Assembly (NCBI RefSeq): GCF_018531465.1
Contig: NZ_JAHDTF010000016.1
Span: forward strand, 124,001-188,000
DNA: 64,000 bases
Direction of reading: 5' to 3'
DNA from: Sphaerisporangium fuscum
GTDB lineage: Bacteria > Actinomycetota > Actinomycetes > Streptosporangiales > Streptosporangiaceae
Below the pieces are notes generated by a model. It searched no databases. It was not told where the DNA came from and saw nothing but the letters and a program-made list of their open reading frames with translations. Made by a program: the position numbers and the translations under genes. Shown here piece by piece: positions 49,919 to 59,320 of the stretch; within the stretch, counting starts at the first letter, position 1, and every line of letters starts with the position of its first letter.

Positions 49919-50902
49919 ATGGCGGGATTCCTGCTGCGCCGGCTGGTCAACTACATCGTCCTGATCGCCGTCGCCGCGAGCCTGGCGTACATGCTGGCCG
50001 CCATCGCGCTGGACCCGAGGTCCAACTACGAAGGCCGCAACCCGCCCCCGCCCGCCGCGGTCGTCGACGCGCAGCTGTCGGAGTACAACCTCAACGACCG
50101 CACGCCCCTCGCCGTCCGCTACCTCACCTGGGCGGGGGGGATCCTGCACGGTGACTTCGGGCGCACCTGGAACGGCGACCGGGTCAACGCCGAGCTGCGG
50201 CGGCGTGTCGGCGTCACCTTCAGGCTGATCGTGTTCGGGCTGGTGCTGGGCAGCGTGGCGGGGGTGCTGGTCGGCGCGTTCGCCGGGGTGCGGCAGTACG
50301 GCTGGTTCGACCGCCTGTCGACCGTGGCCGCCTTCATCGTGCTGGCCGTCCCGACCGTCGTGCTCGCCAACATGCTGATCATCGGCGCGGTGTGGCTGAA
50401 CGACCGCCTCGGCGTCCAGATCTTCATGGTCAGCGGCGAGTCCACGCCCGGCTTCGGCGGCGGGCTCGCGGCCGCGCTGCTCGACCGCGTCCAGCACCTC
50501 GCCCTGCCGACGGCCTCGCTGGCGCTCGGGCAGGTCGCCGTCTACAGCCGCTACCAGCGCAACATGATGCTCGACGTGCTGTCGGCCGACTTCGTCCGCA
50601 CGGCGATGGCCAAGGGGCTGCGCAGGCGCACGGCGCTCGTCAAGCACGCCCTGCGCACCGCGCTCATCCCCGCGGTCACCTACTTCGCCTTCACGTTCGG
50701 CTCGCTGCTGGTCGGCGCCACCATCACCGAGTCGGTCTTCGGCTGGCACGGCATGGGCGAGGCGCTGGTCGCCTCCGTCCGCTCCAACGACGTCAACACC
50801 GTCGCCGCGATCAGTTGCTTCGCCGCGCTCGCCGTGCTGCTCGCCGCACTGGCCTCCGACGTGCTGCACGCCGTCCTCGACCCCAGGGTGCGGGTGGGAT
50901 AG
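49919..50902 (+). CDS. Peptide ABC transporter permease (DppB-like)
   Basis: A 327-residue permease, first gene of a complete five-part peptide importer. It has the N-terminal helix FLLRRLVNYIVLIAVAASLAYML, the extracytoplasmic loop GILHGDFGRTW and the EAA loop DFVRTAMAKGLRRRTALVKHALR. The ATG at 49919 follows AAGGGGGGCG; an earlier in-frame GTG lacks a site. It sits in the membrane with the DppC-like protein. The ligand may be di- or oligopeptides or another family 5 solute. Confidence 0.92.
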   Translation: MAGFLLRRLVNYIVLIAVAASLAYMLAAIALDPRSNYEGRNPPPPAAVVDAQLSEYNLNDRTPLAVRYLTWAGGILHGDFGRTWNGDRVNAELRRRVGVTFRLIVFGLVLGSVAGVLVGAFAGVRQYGWFDRLSTVAAFIVLAVPTVVLANMLIIGAVWLNDRLGVQIFMVSGESTPGFGGGLAAALLDRVQHLALPTASLALGQVAVYSRYQRNMMLDVLSADFVRTAMAKGLRRRTALVKHALRTALIPAVTYFAFTFGSLLVGATITESVFGWHGMGEALVASVRSNDVNTVAAISCFAALAVLLAALASDVLHAVLDPRVRVG

Positions 50903-50905
50903 ACG

Positions 50906-51820
50906 ATGATGATGACCCTGCCGGAGGAGGAGTTCGCCGAGGTCGAGGCCGACGTCGAGCGCCTGCGGGTGCCGTCGCGGGCCCGGGTGGTCGCCCGGCG
51001 GTTCTTCCGGATGCGGCAGGGACGCCTCGGTTTCGCGCTGCTGGCGCTGATGTTCCTGCTGGCGTTCGCCGGGCCCCTCTTCTATCCCTGGTCGTACACC
51101 GACATGGACTTCTCGGCGTTCATGCAGCCGCCCTCGCCGTCCCACTGGTTCGGCACCCTGCAGACCGGCGCCGACGTGTTCGCGGTGACGCTGCGGGGGG
51201 CGCAGAAGTCGCTGGTGGTCGGCCTGCTGGTCGCGGTGCTGTCGACGGGCGTGGCGGCGGTCGTCGGCTCCTTCGCCGGCTACTTCCTCGGCTGGACCGA
51301 CCGCACGCTCATGTGGGTCGCCGACCTGCTGCTGGTGCTTCCGGCGTTCCTCATCCTGGCGATCATGTCGCCGATGTTCACCAACGGCCGGTGGCTGCTG
51401 TTCGTGATCATGCTGGCACTGTTCCTGTGGATGGTGACCTCCAAGATCGTCCGTGGCATGACGAAGGCGGTCAAGGAGCGTGAGTACATCATGGCCGCGC
51501 GCTTCATGGGGGTGCGGCCGTCCACGATCATCTTCCGGCACGTCATCCCGAACCTCGCGTCCCTGCTGATCGTGGACGCCACGCTGAACGTCAGCGCCGC
51601 CATCCTCACCGAGACGAGCCTGTCGTACTTCGGGTTCGGCATCCAGCCGCCCGACGTCTCCCTCGGCGGCCTGATCGCCGACGGTGCCCGTACGGCGCTG
51701 TACGCCCCCTGGACGTTCTGGTTCGCGGCCGGCTGCCTGATCGTCACGGTCCTGGCCGTCAACCTCGTCGGGGACTCCCTGCGCGACGCGTTCGACCCCG
51801 GGGCGAAGGAGCCCCGGTGA
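50906..51820 (+). CDS. Peptide ABC transporter permease (DppC-like)
   Basis: A 304-residue permease with the OppC_N segment (FRMRQGRLGFALLALMFLLAFAGPLF) and the EAA loop EYIMAARFMGVRPSTIIFRHVIPN, ending LVGDSLRDAFDPG. It starts 3 nt after the DppB-like stop and its stop overlaps the ATPase start by 4 bases, so the operon is tightly coupled. Confidence 0.93.
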   Translation: MMMTLPEEEFAEVEADVERLRVPSRARVVARRFFRMRQGRLGFALLALMFLLAFAGPLFYPWSYTDMDFSAFMQPPSPSHWFGTLQTGADVFAVTLRGAQKSLVVGLLVAVLSTGVAAVVGSFAGYFLGWTDRTLMWVADLLLVLPAFLILAIMSPMFTNGRWLLFVIMLALFLWMVTSKIVRGMTKAVKEREYIMAARFMGVRPSTIIFRHVIPNLASLLIVDATLNVSAAILTETSLSYFGFGIQPPDVSLGGLIADGARTALYAPWTFWFAAGCLIVTVLAVNLVGDSLRDAFDPGAKEPR

Positions 51821-53874
51821 GGTCCGCGCCCGTCGTACGACCCGGCCCCGTCCTGGAGGTGCGCGACCTGGAGGTGCGCTTCGGCGACGTACGGGCGGTG
51901 CGCGGGGTCTGCTATTCGGTCGAGGCCGGCGAGGTGCTCGGCATCGTGGGGGAGTCGGGGGCGGGCAAGTCGGTGGCGTCCCTGGCCGTGATGGGGCTGC
52001 TGCCCCGGAACGCCAAGGTCACGGGCTCGGCGCGCCTGCACGGCAGGGAGCTGCTCGGGGCCTCCGAGAAGGAGCTGGCCGCCTTCCGCGGCAAGACCAT
52101 CTCGATGGTCTTCCAGGACCCCCTGTCCGCGCTCACCCCCGTCTACCGGGTCGGCGACCAGATCGCCGAGGCCGTGCGCATCCACCAGCGGGTGAGCAGG
52201 CGGCGCGCCCGGGAGCGGGCGGTGGAGCTGCTCGACCTGGTCGGCATCCCCCACCCCGCCCGGCGCGCCAGGGCCTTCCCCCACGAGTTCTCCGGTGGCA
52301 TGCGGCAGCGGGTGATGATCGCGATGGCGATCGCCAACGACCCCGACGTCATCATCTGCGACGAGCCCACCACGGCCCTCGACGTGACCATCCAGGCCCA
52401 GGTGCTGGAGGTCCTCAAGAAGGCCCAGCGCGAGACCGGGGCGGCGATCGTCCTGATCACCCACGACCTCGGGGTGGTGGCGGGCTTCGCCGACCGCGTG
52501 CTCGTGATGTACGCCGGCCGGGCCGTCGAGTCCGGCACGGTCCGCGACGTCTACCACCGTTCCCGCATGCCGTACACCATCGGCCTGCTCGGTTCGGTGC
52601 CGCGCCTCGACGTGGGCAGGAGGCTGCCGCTGACGCCCATCGAGGGCAGCCCTCCCTCCCCGGCCCGCCTGCCGCCGGGCTGCCCGTTCGAGCCCCGCTG
52701 CCCGATGGCCGTCCCCGGGTGCACCGTGGGCGAGCCGCCGCTGGCGCCGGTGGCCCCGGGTCACGCGGCGGCCTGCATCCGCGCGGACGAGATCGGCGAC
52801 AGGCCGGCCGTCCAGGAGGCTCCGCGGGAGGCGTCCGCCGCCCCGCCGGACCGGCGGACGCGGCCCGCGGAACGGCCCGTGGTGCTCCAGGTCGAGGGCC
52901 TGGTCAAACACCACCCGCTGATGAAGGGCGCGGTGTTCCGGCACCGCGTCGGCACCGTGTACGCCGTCGACGGCATCGACCTCGACCTGTGCGAGGGCGA
53001 GACGCTCGGCCTGGTGGGGGAGTCGGGCTGCGGCAAGACGACCGCGCTCATGGAGATCCTGGAGCTCGCCCGGCCGCAGCGGGGCCGCGTGGTCGTCTTC
53101 GGCCGCGACACCGCCACGCTGACCCCCCGCGAGCGGATGGCCGTCCGCCGGCACATGCAGGTGGTCTTCCAGGACCCGCTCGCCTCGCTCGACCCGGGCA
53201 TGACCGTCCACGACATCGTGTCCGAGCCCCTGGTGACCCACGGCCACAGGGACACCGGCCGGCGGGTGCGCGGGCTGCTCAGGCTCGTCGGGCTCGACCC
53301 GGCCGACGCCGCCCGCCATCCCCAGGACTTCTCCGGCGGCCAGCGCCAGCGGATCGCGATCGCGCGGGCCCTGGCCCTCGAACCCCGGCTCATCGTGCTC
53401 GACGAGCCGGTGTCGGCGCTGGACGTGTCCATCCAGGCCGGGATCATCACGCTGTTGGAGGGCCTGCGCGACCGCCTCGGCCTGTCCTACCTCTTCGTGG
53501 CCCACGACCTGGCCGTCGTGCGGCACATCGCCGACCGGGTGGCCGTGATGTACCTCGGCAGGATCGCCGAGGTCGGCGCGGTCGACGCGGTGTACGGCAC
53601 GCCCATGCACCCCTACACCCAGGCGCTGCTGTCGGCGGTCCCGATCCCCGACCCCGACAGGGAGCGGGAGCGCCGGCGCATCCTGCTCGAAGGTGACCTC
53701 CCGAGCCCCGCGAGCCCTCCCACGGGCTGCAGGTTCCGCACCCGGTGCCCGAAGTTCAAGGCTCTGGACGACGCCAGGCGGGCACGCTGCATAGAGGAGG
53801 AGCCGCAGGTCCGCCTGCTGGAGGGCGACCAGGGGGCGGCGTGTCACTACGCGGAGAAGCTCGACGTCGTCTAG
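51817..53874 (+). CDS. Fused peptide ABC transporter ATPase (DppD-DppF)
   Basis: A 685-residue protein with two complete ABC ATPase domains in one chain. Domain 1 has Walker A at 45-52 (GESGAGKS) and signature FSGGMRQR, with VIICDEPTTALDVT. Domain 2 has Walker A at 401-408 (GESGCGKT) and signature FSGGQRQR, with LIVLDEPVSALDVS. Each is followed by an oligopeptide/dipeptide C-terminal domain with a Cys-rich motif (CPFEPRCPMAVPGC and CRFRTRCPKFKAL), which may bind an iron-sulfur cluster in this family. Fusion of the usual DppD and DppF subunits fixes their 1:1 ratio. GTG start, overlapping the permease stop. Confidence 0.93.
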   Translation: MRSAPVVRPGPVLEVRDLEVRFGDVRAVRGVCYSVEAGEVLGIVGESGAGKSVASLAVMGLLPRNAKVTGSARLHGRELLGASEKELAAFRGKTISMVFQDPLSALTPVYRVGDQIAEAVRIHQRVSRRRARERAVELLDLVGIPHPARRARAFPHEFSGGMRQRVMIAMAIANDPDVIICDEPTTALDVTIQAQVLEVLKKAQRETGAAIVLITHDLGVVAGFADRVLVMYAGRAVESGTVRDVYHRSRMPYTIGLLGSVPRLDVGRRLPLTPIEGSPPSPARLPPGCPFEPRCPMAVPGCTVGEPPLAPVAPGHAAACIRADEIGDRPAVQEAPREASAAPPDRRTRPAERPVVLQVEGLVKHHPLMKGAVFRHRVGTVYAVDGIDLDLCEGETLGLVGESGCGKTTALMEILELARPQRGRVVVFGRDTATLTPRERMAVRRHMQVVFQDPLASLDPGMTVHDIVSEPLVTHGHRDTGRRVRGLLRLVGLDPADAARHPQDFSGGQRQRIAIARALALEPRLIVLDEPVSALDVSIQAGIITLLEGLRDRLGLSYLFVAHDLAVVRHIADRVAVMYLGRIAEVGAVDAVYGTPMHPYTQALLSAVPIPDPDRERERRRILLEGDLPSPASPPTGCRFRTRCPKFKALDDARRARCIEEEPQVRLLEGDQGAACHYAEKLDVV

Positions 53875-53914
53875 CCGGACATCTCGGGTAGATGCCTATA
53901 TATCTGGAGGAATC

Positions 53915-55645
53915 GTGACAGTGCAGTGGAGGGGGAAGGCGGCCGCGGGGAGCCGCCCGCTGCCCGTCGTCGTCCTCGCCCTCGTGCTGGCCCTCACGCC
54001 CGCCGCCTGCGGCCGGGGCGGCGCCCCCGAGGAGGGGGGCCGGGAGAAGAGGGCGGTCACCAGGGCGTTCGACATCAACCCCGTGGCCCGCGAGCGGGTC
54101 AAGGACGGTGGCACGCTGCGCTGGGGCCTCAGCGAGTTCCCCACCCAGTGGAACCTCAACCACGTCGACGGCAACCTCGCCGAGGTGAAGAAGGTCGTCG
54201 ACGCCCTGATGCCCGCCGCGTTCCGCACCGACGAGAAGGCGAGGCCCGTGCCCGACGCCGACTACGTCGTCTCGGCCCAGGTGACCGCGACGAACCCGCG
54301 CCAGGTGGTGACGTACACACTGAACCGCAAGGCCCGCTGGTCCGACGGCGAACCCATCACCTGGAAGGACTACGAGGCCCAGTGGAAGGCCCTGAACGGC
54401 CGCAACCCCGACTTCCACGTCGCCTCCACCACCGGATACCAGGACATCACCGGCGTCACCCGCGGAAAGGACGACTACGAGGTCCGGGTGACCTTCGGCA
54501 ACCCGTTCGCCGAGTGGCAGTCGCTGTTCTGGCCGCTGTACCCCCGCTCGGCCAACGCCACCCCTCAGGCCTTCAACACCGGCTGGCTGAACAGGATCCC
54601 GGTGACCGCCGGGCCCTTCAGGTTCGCCTCCTTCGACCCGACCGCCAAGACGGTGACGATCGTGCGCGACGACCACTGGTGGGGCCGGAGGGCCAAGCTC
54701 GACAAGATCATTTACCGGTCCCTGGACGCCCAGGCCTTGGTGGGAGCCTTCACCAACGGTGAGATCGACGTGCTCGACGTCGGCCCCTCGGCGCCCGACT
54801 ACGCCAGGGTCGGCAGCGCCAGGGGCGCGGTCATCCGGCAGGCGGCCGCGCCCGACTTCCGGCACTTCACCTTCAACGGTGACAGCCCGGCGCTCTCCGA
54901 CCCCAGGGTGCGCCAGGCGATCGTCCTCGGCATCGACCGCGGCGCGATCGCGCGCTCCGACCTGCAGGGGCTCCAGTGGAACGGCACCCTGCTGAACAAC
55001 CACTTCTACATGAACACCCAGACGGGCTACCAGGACAACGCCGGGGCGCTCGGCAGGTACGACCCCGCGAAGGCCGAGCAGATGCTCGACGCCGCGGGCT
55101 GGCGGCGGGCGAGCCCGAGCCGCTACAAGGCGGGCAAGCGGCTCACCCTCCGCTTCGTGATCCCGTCCGGGCTGCAACTGAGCAAGTCCGAGGGCGAGCT
55201 CGTGCGGGCCATGCTCCAGCGGATCGGCGTCACCGTCACGATCCAGTCGGTGCCGAGCGACGACTTCTTCACCAAATACATCATCCCCGGCAACTTCGAC
55301 ATCGCGCCCTTCTCGTACATCGGCACGCCGTTCCCGATCTCCAGCAGCTACGGCACCTACGCCAACCGGGTGAAGGGCAGCGGCGGCAAGTACCAGTGGA
55401 ACGCCAACTTCGGCCGCACGGGGTCGCCGGAGATCGACGCCGCGATGCGGAGGGCGGCCTCCGACCTCGACCCCGTACGGGCGCGGGCCGAGGCCAACGA
55501 GGCCGACAAGCTCGTGTGGAAAGAGGTCAACGTGCTCCCGCTCTACCAGCGGCCCCAGAACTGGGGAGTGAGATCGAACCTCGCCAACATCGGCGCCCCG
55601 GGCTTCTACACCCTGAGATACACCGACATCGGCTTCACCGGCTGA
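53915..55645 (+). CDS. Peptide ABC transporter substrate-binding lipoprotein (family 5)
   Basis: A 576-residue SBP_bac_5 protein. The signal peptide ends in TPAAC, the lipobox. Family features are LRWGLSEFPTQWNLNHVDG, ARWSDGEPITWKDYEAQWKAL and the RQAIVLGIDRGAIA segment. The GTG at 53915 follows TGGAGGAATC. The gene is last in the dppBC(DF)A-like operon, 40 nt after the ATPase; family members often have it first. It binds the solute outside the membrane. Confidence 0.93.
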   Translation: MTVQWRGKAAAGSRPLPVVVLALVLALTPAACGRGGAPEEGGREKRAVTRAFDINPVARERVKDGGTLRWGLSEFPTQWNLNHVDGNLAEVKKVVDALMPAAFRTDEKARPVPDADYVVSAQVTATNPRQVVTYTLNRKARWSDGEPITWKDYEAQWKALNGRNPDFHVASTTGYQDITGVTRGKDDYEVRVTFGNPFAEWQSLFWPLYPRSANATPQAFNTGWLNRIPVTAGPFRFASFDPTAKTVTIVRDDHWWGRRAKLDKIIYRSLDAQALVGAFTNGEIDVLDVGPSAPDYARVGSARGAVIRQAAAPDFRHFTFNGDSPALSDPRVRQAIVLGIDRGAIARSDLQGLQWNGTLLNNHFYMNTQTGYQDNAGALGRYDPAKAEQMLDAAGWRRASPSRYKAGKRLTLRFVIPSGLQLSKSEGELVRAMLQRIGVTVTIQSVPSDDFFTKYIIPGNFDIAPFSYIGTPFPISSSYGTYANRVKGSGGKYQWNANFGRTGSPEIDAAMRRAASDLDPVRARAEANEADKLVWKEVNVLPLYQRPQNWGVRSNLANIGAPGFYTLRYTDIGFTG

Positions 55646-55648
55646 CGC

Positions 55649-55879
55649 CGTGCTTGATCGCCTCGCTCCGCTCGGCGGGCGAGGGGCGCTCCATGAGGCG
55701 GCGGTCTTCGTCGTCGTCCGGGCTCGTCCCTCACCCTCCCTCCTCCTCAGACCACCGCCGCGCCCGTGCTCATGGCCTCGCTGCGCTCGGCGGCGAGGGG
55801 CGCTCCTTGAGGCGGCGGTCTTCGTCGTCGTACGGGCTCGTACCTCACCCTCCCTCCTCCTCAGACCACCGCCGCGCCC
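55649..55879. repeat. Tandem duplication of about 116 bp in a convergent gap
   Basis: Copy 1 (55649-55764) and copy 2 (55765-55879) are nearly identical head-to-tail repeats, both containing GAGGCGGCGGTCTTCGTCGT and the pyrimidine-rich run CTCACCCTCCCTCCTCCTC. They differ by a handful of substitutions and one or two small indels. They fill the gap between the binding-protein stop and the convergent pxpA stop. No ORF in them looks real. Confidence 0.75.
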
Positions 55880-55888
55880 CTCGCGCGC

Positions 55889-56644
55889 TCAGGTGGCGAA
55901 AGGTTTGAGGGACAGTCCGGCGGCGAGGAGGGCCTCGCGTACGGTGGCGGCGCGGCGTACGGCGGTGGGTGTGTCGCCGCGCACGTTGATCGACCGCGCG
56001 TCGACCTTCAGCTCGGCGCCGCCGTCCGTGGTGACGACGCCGTCGCGCGCCAGCCGCACGGCCCGTGCGGCGACCTCCCCGAGGTCGTCGAGCTCGGCCC
56101 CCGGCTCGCCCGAGGGGAGGTAGGCGCGGTCGGCGAAGGCCTCGTTCACGGTCGGCACGCCGTACCGCGCGGCCACCGCGTGCAGCTCCGAGGACGGCAG
56201 GGTCAAAATGGGCACGGCGGGCGACTGGTCGGCCACCGCGGCCACCACCGCCTCGGCCTGCTCGGCGTCGCGGCGCGCACGCTCGTGGAGCGCCCCGTGG
56301 AGCTTGACGTACGCCAGCTCGCCTCCCATCGCCCGGGCGACGCCGTCGAGGGCGGCGAGCTGGTACAGCACCTCGGCGCACAGCTCCTCGGCGTCGACCT
56401 CCATCGGGCGGCGGCCGAAGCCCACCAGGTCGCGGTAGGACACCTTCGCGCCGATCGCCACGCCGCGGTCGGCCGCCGCCGCGCAGACCCTCCTGATCGT
56501 CAACGGGTCGCCGGCGTGGAACCCGCAGGCGACGGTGGCGCTGGTCACGATGTCGAGCAGGGCGTCGTCGTCCGACAGCCGCCAGATGCCGAAGCCCTCG
56601 CCGAGGTCGGCGTTCAGATCGATCACGAAGCCCGCCTTCCGCAT
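55889..56644 (-). CDS. pxpA: 5-oxoprolinase subunit PxpA (LamB/YcsF family)
   Basis: A 251-residue LamB/YcsF protein. The signature VIDLNADLGEGFG opens the protein, and the family blocks TSATVACGFHAGDP, YRDLVGFGRRPMEV and YVKLHGALHE are visible. PxpA works with PxpB and PxpC to hydrolyse 5-oxoproline with ATP. No pxpB or pxpC gene is adjacent, so partners must be encoded elsewhere. The loss of the usual VKPHGALYN form (here VKLHGALHE) is a small deviation. Cytosolic. Confidence 0.9.
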   Translation of the reverse strand: MRKAGFVIDLNADLGEGFGIWRLSDDDALLDIVTSATVACGFHAGDPLTIRRVCAAAADRGVAIGAKVSYRDLVGFGRRPMEVDAEELCAEVLYQLAALDGVARAMGGELAYVKLHGALHERARRDAEQAEAVVAAVADQSPAVPILTLPSSELHAVAARYGVPTVNEAFADRAYLPSGEPGAELDDLGEVAARAVRLARDGVVTTDGGAELKVDARSINVRGDTPTAVRRAATVREALLAAGLSLKPFAT

Positions 56645-56744
56645 CGGTTCCCGGCACGATCGACCCTAACGGCGCGAGCCTCCTACGTCAGGACGATCAC
56701 CGGAAATGTCCGGCAACGGCCACATGGCGGCCGGCGCGCCCCCG

Positions 56745-58349
56745 CTACGCCGGTGGTGGCTCGTCGGGGATGTCGGCGATGTCGTCGAGGGCGGCGGCCA
56801 GCTCGTCGGGGTGGTCGCCGATGCGCTCGGCGATCTCCATCAGGACGTGCAGCACGTCGTGGCGGTCGTGCCCGAGGTCGAGCAGCCGCTGGGCGGCCTC
56901 CCACATCTCCTCGGGGTCGCCGTCCCACAGCCGCTTGGCGATCTCCTCGTGCCAGGCCAGGTGCTCGGCGAAGTCGGGCCGGTCGCGCTCGGCCGCGTGG
57001 TCGATCTCGAGCAGGATGCGGCGGTCGGCGTCCTCGGCGGGGTGGAGATCCTCGAGGTCGATGTCGCCGTGCGTGCCCTCCAGGTAGGGGAAGGCGAACG
57101 CGCGCCGGGGGAGCGCCGACAGGTCGCCGTCGGGCAGGAGCCGCCCGACGAGGGAGCGATCCAATCCGAAGGTGGTCGGGTCGCGGTAGGCCTCGGTGAA
57201 GCGCCCCGCCGCCTCCCAGACGGCGTCCAGCGTCGCCGTGATCCCCTCCTCGGGCAGACCGGTCCGCGGGGCGGCGAAACGCACCCACGACAGCAGCACG
57301 TGGGGCATGGCCTCCTGCTCGGCGGGGCCGAGGAGCACCTTGCGCGGCAGCCAGTCGAGCAGGAAGGTCTCGCACTTGGTGGGGCTGACCCGCAACGGGC
57401 GGTTGAAGTCCTGGTCGCAGCCGTAGTCGATGATGTGGTCGGCGCAGCGGGAGGCCGCCGAGGGGTCGGAGAGGTGCTCGGCGGCGTCGGAGGCCAGGAA
57501 CTCCGCGGCGAGCATCGCGCGGCGGTCGCGGCTGTAGGGCGCCTCGCTGAACAGCGGCGCCGGGCGCTTGCGCCCCGGCGGCAGCGCCTTGATGCGCGAC
57601 CTGGCGAAGGCGTGGTAGGCGCTGTAGCTGTCGCTGACGAGCTTTTCGGGCTTCCTGCGGCCCAGGGCCTCGGTCGTGGCCTTCATCGCGAACTCGAGCA
57701 ACGCACGGGCCTGCTGGGGCTCGATCTCCTCGAACCTCAGCATGGGGTTGCCCGCGGCCTCCACCCCGGCCTTCTCGAGAAGGGTGTCGACCTGTGAGGA
57801 CACCCAGGCGTCCCTCGCCATGCCGCCCATGTTGTAGTCGACGATCACCACCAGGGCGTGGGAGTCCTCACCTTGGCCCGGTGCCGCCCCGTCGGCCGGG
57901 GGCATGCCGCGGTAGGCGAAGGTGCAGACGACGGTGTCCTGGTCGCCGTAGGCGTCCCTGGAGACGTAGCAGCCCTGGGGTTTGACCGCCCCCACCCGCT
58001 CGGCCCAGCGCGGGCGCGCGACGTCGGACTCCATCAGCGCCAGGGCGGCGCCCTCGGCCTTGGCGGCCTGCCGCGCGGTGCCGAGGTAGGCCACGGCGAT
58101 CAGCAGCGTCAGCGCCGCGGGCGTGCCGGCCTTGGCGGCGTAGTCGACCAGCCCCTCGCCGAGGAACTCCTCGATGTCGCCCCGGCGCAGCCTGCGGCCC
58201 CACCAGGAGCCGAGCATGTCGGAGACCATCAGCTCGGCGTCGAGCGGAGAGCGCACGGCGAGCAGTTCGCGGGCCGCCAGCAGCATTTCCGCGAACACGT
58301 CGTCCGGCGGCTGGGCACCCCTGGGGTCTCGTCGTCGTCGGCGGCTCAC
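56745..58349 (-). CDS. Uncharacterised 534-residue protein
   Basis: A soluble protein, probably all-helical, that I do not recognise as a characterised family. A basic N-terminus (MSRRRRRDPRGAQ) is followed by ELLAVRSPLDAELMVSDMLGSWWG. The middle has DSHALVVIVDYNMGGMARDAWV. A C-terminal block, DRRILLEIDHAAERDRPDF to VLHVLMEIAERIGDH, has the spacing of DUF1841-like helical proteins. Similar large proteins occur near translation or stress genes in actinomycetes (from memory, not checked). It is monocistronic, about 100 nt from pxpA. Confidence 0.75.
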   Translation of the reverse strand: MSRRRRRDPRGAQPPDDVFAEMLLAARELLAVRSPLDAELMVSDMLGSWWGRRLRRGDIEEFLGEGLVDYAAKAGTPAALTLLIAVAYLGTARQAAKAEGAALALMESDVARPRWAERVGAVKPQGCYVSRDAYGDQDTVVCTFAYRGMPPADGAAPGQGEDSHALVVIVDYNMGGMARDAWVSSQVDTLLEKAGVEAAGNPMLRFEEIEPQQARALLEFAMKATTEALGRRKPEKLVSDSYSAYHAFARSRIKALPPGRKRPAPLFSEAPYSRDRRAMLAAEFLASDAAEHLSDPSAASRCADHIIDYGCDQDFNRPLRVSPTKCETFLLDWLPRKVLLGPAEQEAMPHVLLSWVRFAAPRTGLPEEGITATLDAVWEAAGRFTEAYRDPTTFGLDRSLVGRLLPDGDLSALPRRAFAFPYLEGTHGDIDLEDLHPAEDADRRILLEIDHAAERDRPDFAEHLAWHEEIAKRLWDGDPEEMWEAAQRLLDLGHDRHDVLHVLMEIAERIGDHPDELAAALDDIADIPDEPPPA

Positions 58350-58552
58350 GCCCCTAACCTTCTCGCATCCGGAGCCCTGACGGCGCGCGGAACGCCGTGC
58401 GGTGACCCCGCTGTTACCCGGAAGGTTCCGGCCCGGCCCCCTGGGGCGCCGGCCGTCACCCGGAAAGGATCATGATCATACCCCGCGCGAGCCCCAGGGC
58501 GGCCCCACCGCGCGGCGTGTCGGGGGTGGCCGGACGGCCGCCGGGGGCGTCC

Positions 58553-58834
58553 TCAGCGGACCAGCAGGGGCGCCGATGTGGCGAGCGCGAGCAGATGCTC
58601 GCGGGCCAGCCGCTCCACGGCGGCCGCGCTGACCTCGACGCCGAGATGGGCCGCGCGCGCCCGGACGTCCTCGACGCAGCGGTCGACGATCTCCACGGGC
58701 ACGGTGAGGAACTCGTCGGAAAGACGGGCGCTGACCAGTTCCAGGCCCCCGGCTGCTCGCGGCCGGGGCTCGCGCGGTCCGTCCGGTCGCGGTTCGGCGG
58801 TTCCCCCGGTGAAACGCATTGCGAGAGCAGGCAT
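58553..58834 (-). CDS. Small helical protein (three-helix-bundle type)
   Basis: A 93-residue protein. After a Pro/Arg-rich N-terminus, residues about 30-93 (LVSARLSDEF, VPVEIVDRCVEDVRARAAHL, VSAAAVERLAREHLLALA) look like a compact three-helix bundle of the type found in actinomycete small DNA-binding-like or dimerisation proteins. I cannot assign a function. GGAGG lies 13 nt upstream of the ATG, which is a little far. Confidence 0.6.
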   Translation of the reverse strand: MPALAMRFTGGTAEPRPDGPREPRPRAAGGLELVSARLSDEFLTVPVEIVDRCVEDVRARAAHLGVEVSAAAVERLAREHLLALATSAPLLVR

Positions 58835-59320
58835 GGGCGGTTTCGCATCCTCCGGTCGAGCCGGGGGACCTCCATCCCCCGGACCAGTGGCTCTGAGGGA
58901 GCGTGCGTACCCATTCCATCGTGAATCAGGCAGGAGTCAACCCCTTGGGCAGTAAGGGTTAGCGGCACATCCGGCACCTGACGGCCGCTCCTGTGGGAAG
59001 CTGGTCCCAAGCGCGTTCGGGTAGCGGACGGACGGTGCCGCGCGGCACCAAGCGGTACGGTTCGGTCCGAGACGGCGGAGGGTGAGGGCTTGGCCGAGGT
59101 GGCGGAGAGCAGGCAGACCGCGAGGCGTGCGCCGAGAAAGTCGGCCGATCTTGCTGCACACCGCGGCGCGTTTTTGACAGGATGCGTTGACCGCATCGCG
59201 GGCGGGGCTTCCGTCCGCGCGTGCCCATCGCCGATGATGTAGTGCAGATTCTGGGCCACCAATCACAGTTATGGAGATGTGCCTCGTGGGAGACCCTGGC
59301 ACGCGACGGAGGTGCCGACC
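58835..59320. other. 486-bp intergenic region upstream of SpoIIE-type gene
   Basis: No convincing gene is seen, although minus-strand frames are open. It contains a perfect 16-bp palindrome GGTGCCGCGCGGCACC (59034-59049) and a small imperfect hairpin near 58938-58960. The phosphatase promoter should lie here but could not be assigned. Confidence 0.45.

Noticed and set aside
47594..51541. Very long open frame on the minus strand (over 1300 codons)
   Set aside because: It is antisense to the AAA and peptide-permease genes, which have clear domains; its composition (Gly, Arg, Gln, Asp, His runs) is that of a high-GC shadow frame.
55650..56123. Plus-strand ORF across the 116-bp tandem repeat
   Set aside because: It translates a repeated Arg/Ser/Pro-rich string created by the duplication and runs antisense into pxpA.
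58937..59302. Minus-strand ORF of about 120 codons upstream of the phosphatase gene
   Set aside because: It has no ribosome site, no recognisable domain and mixed low-complexity composition; it also covers the likely promoter region.
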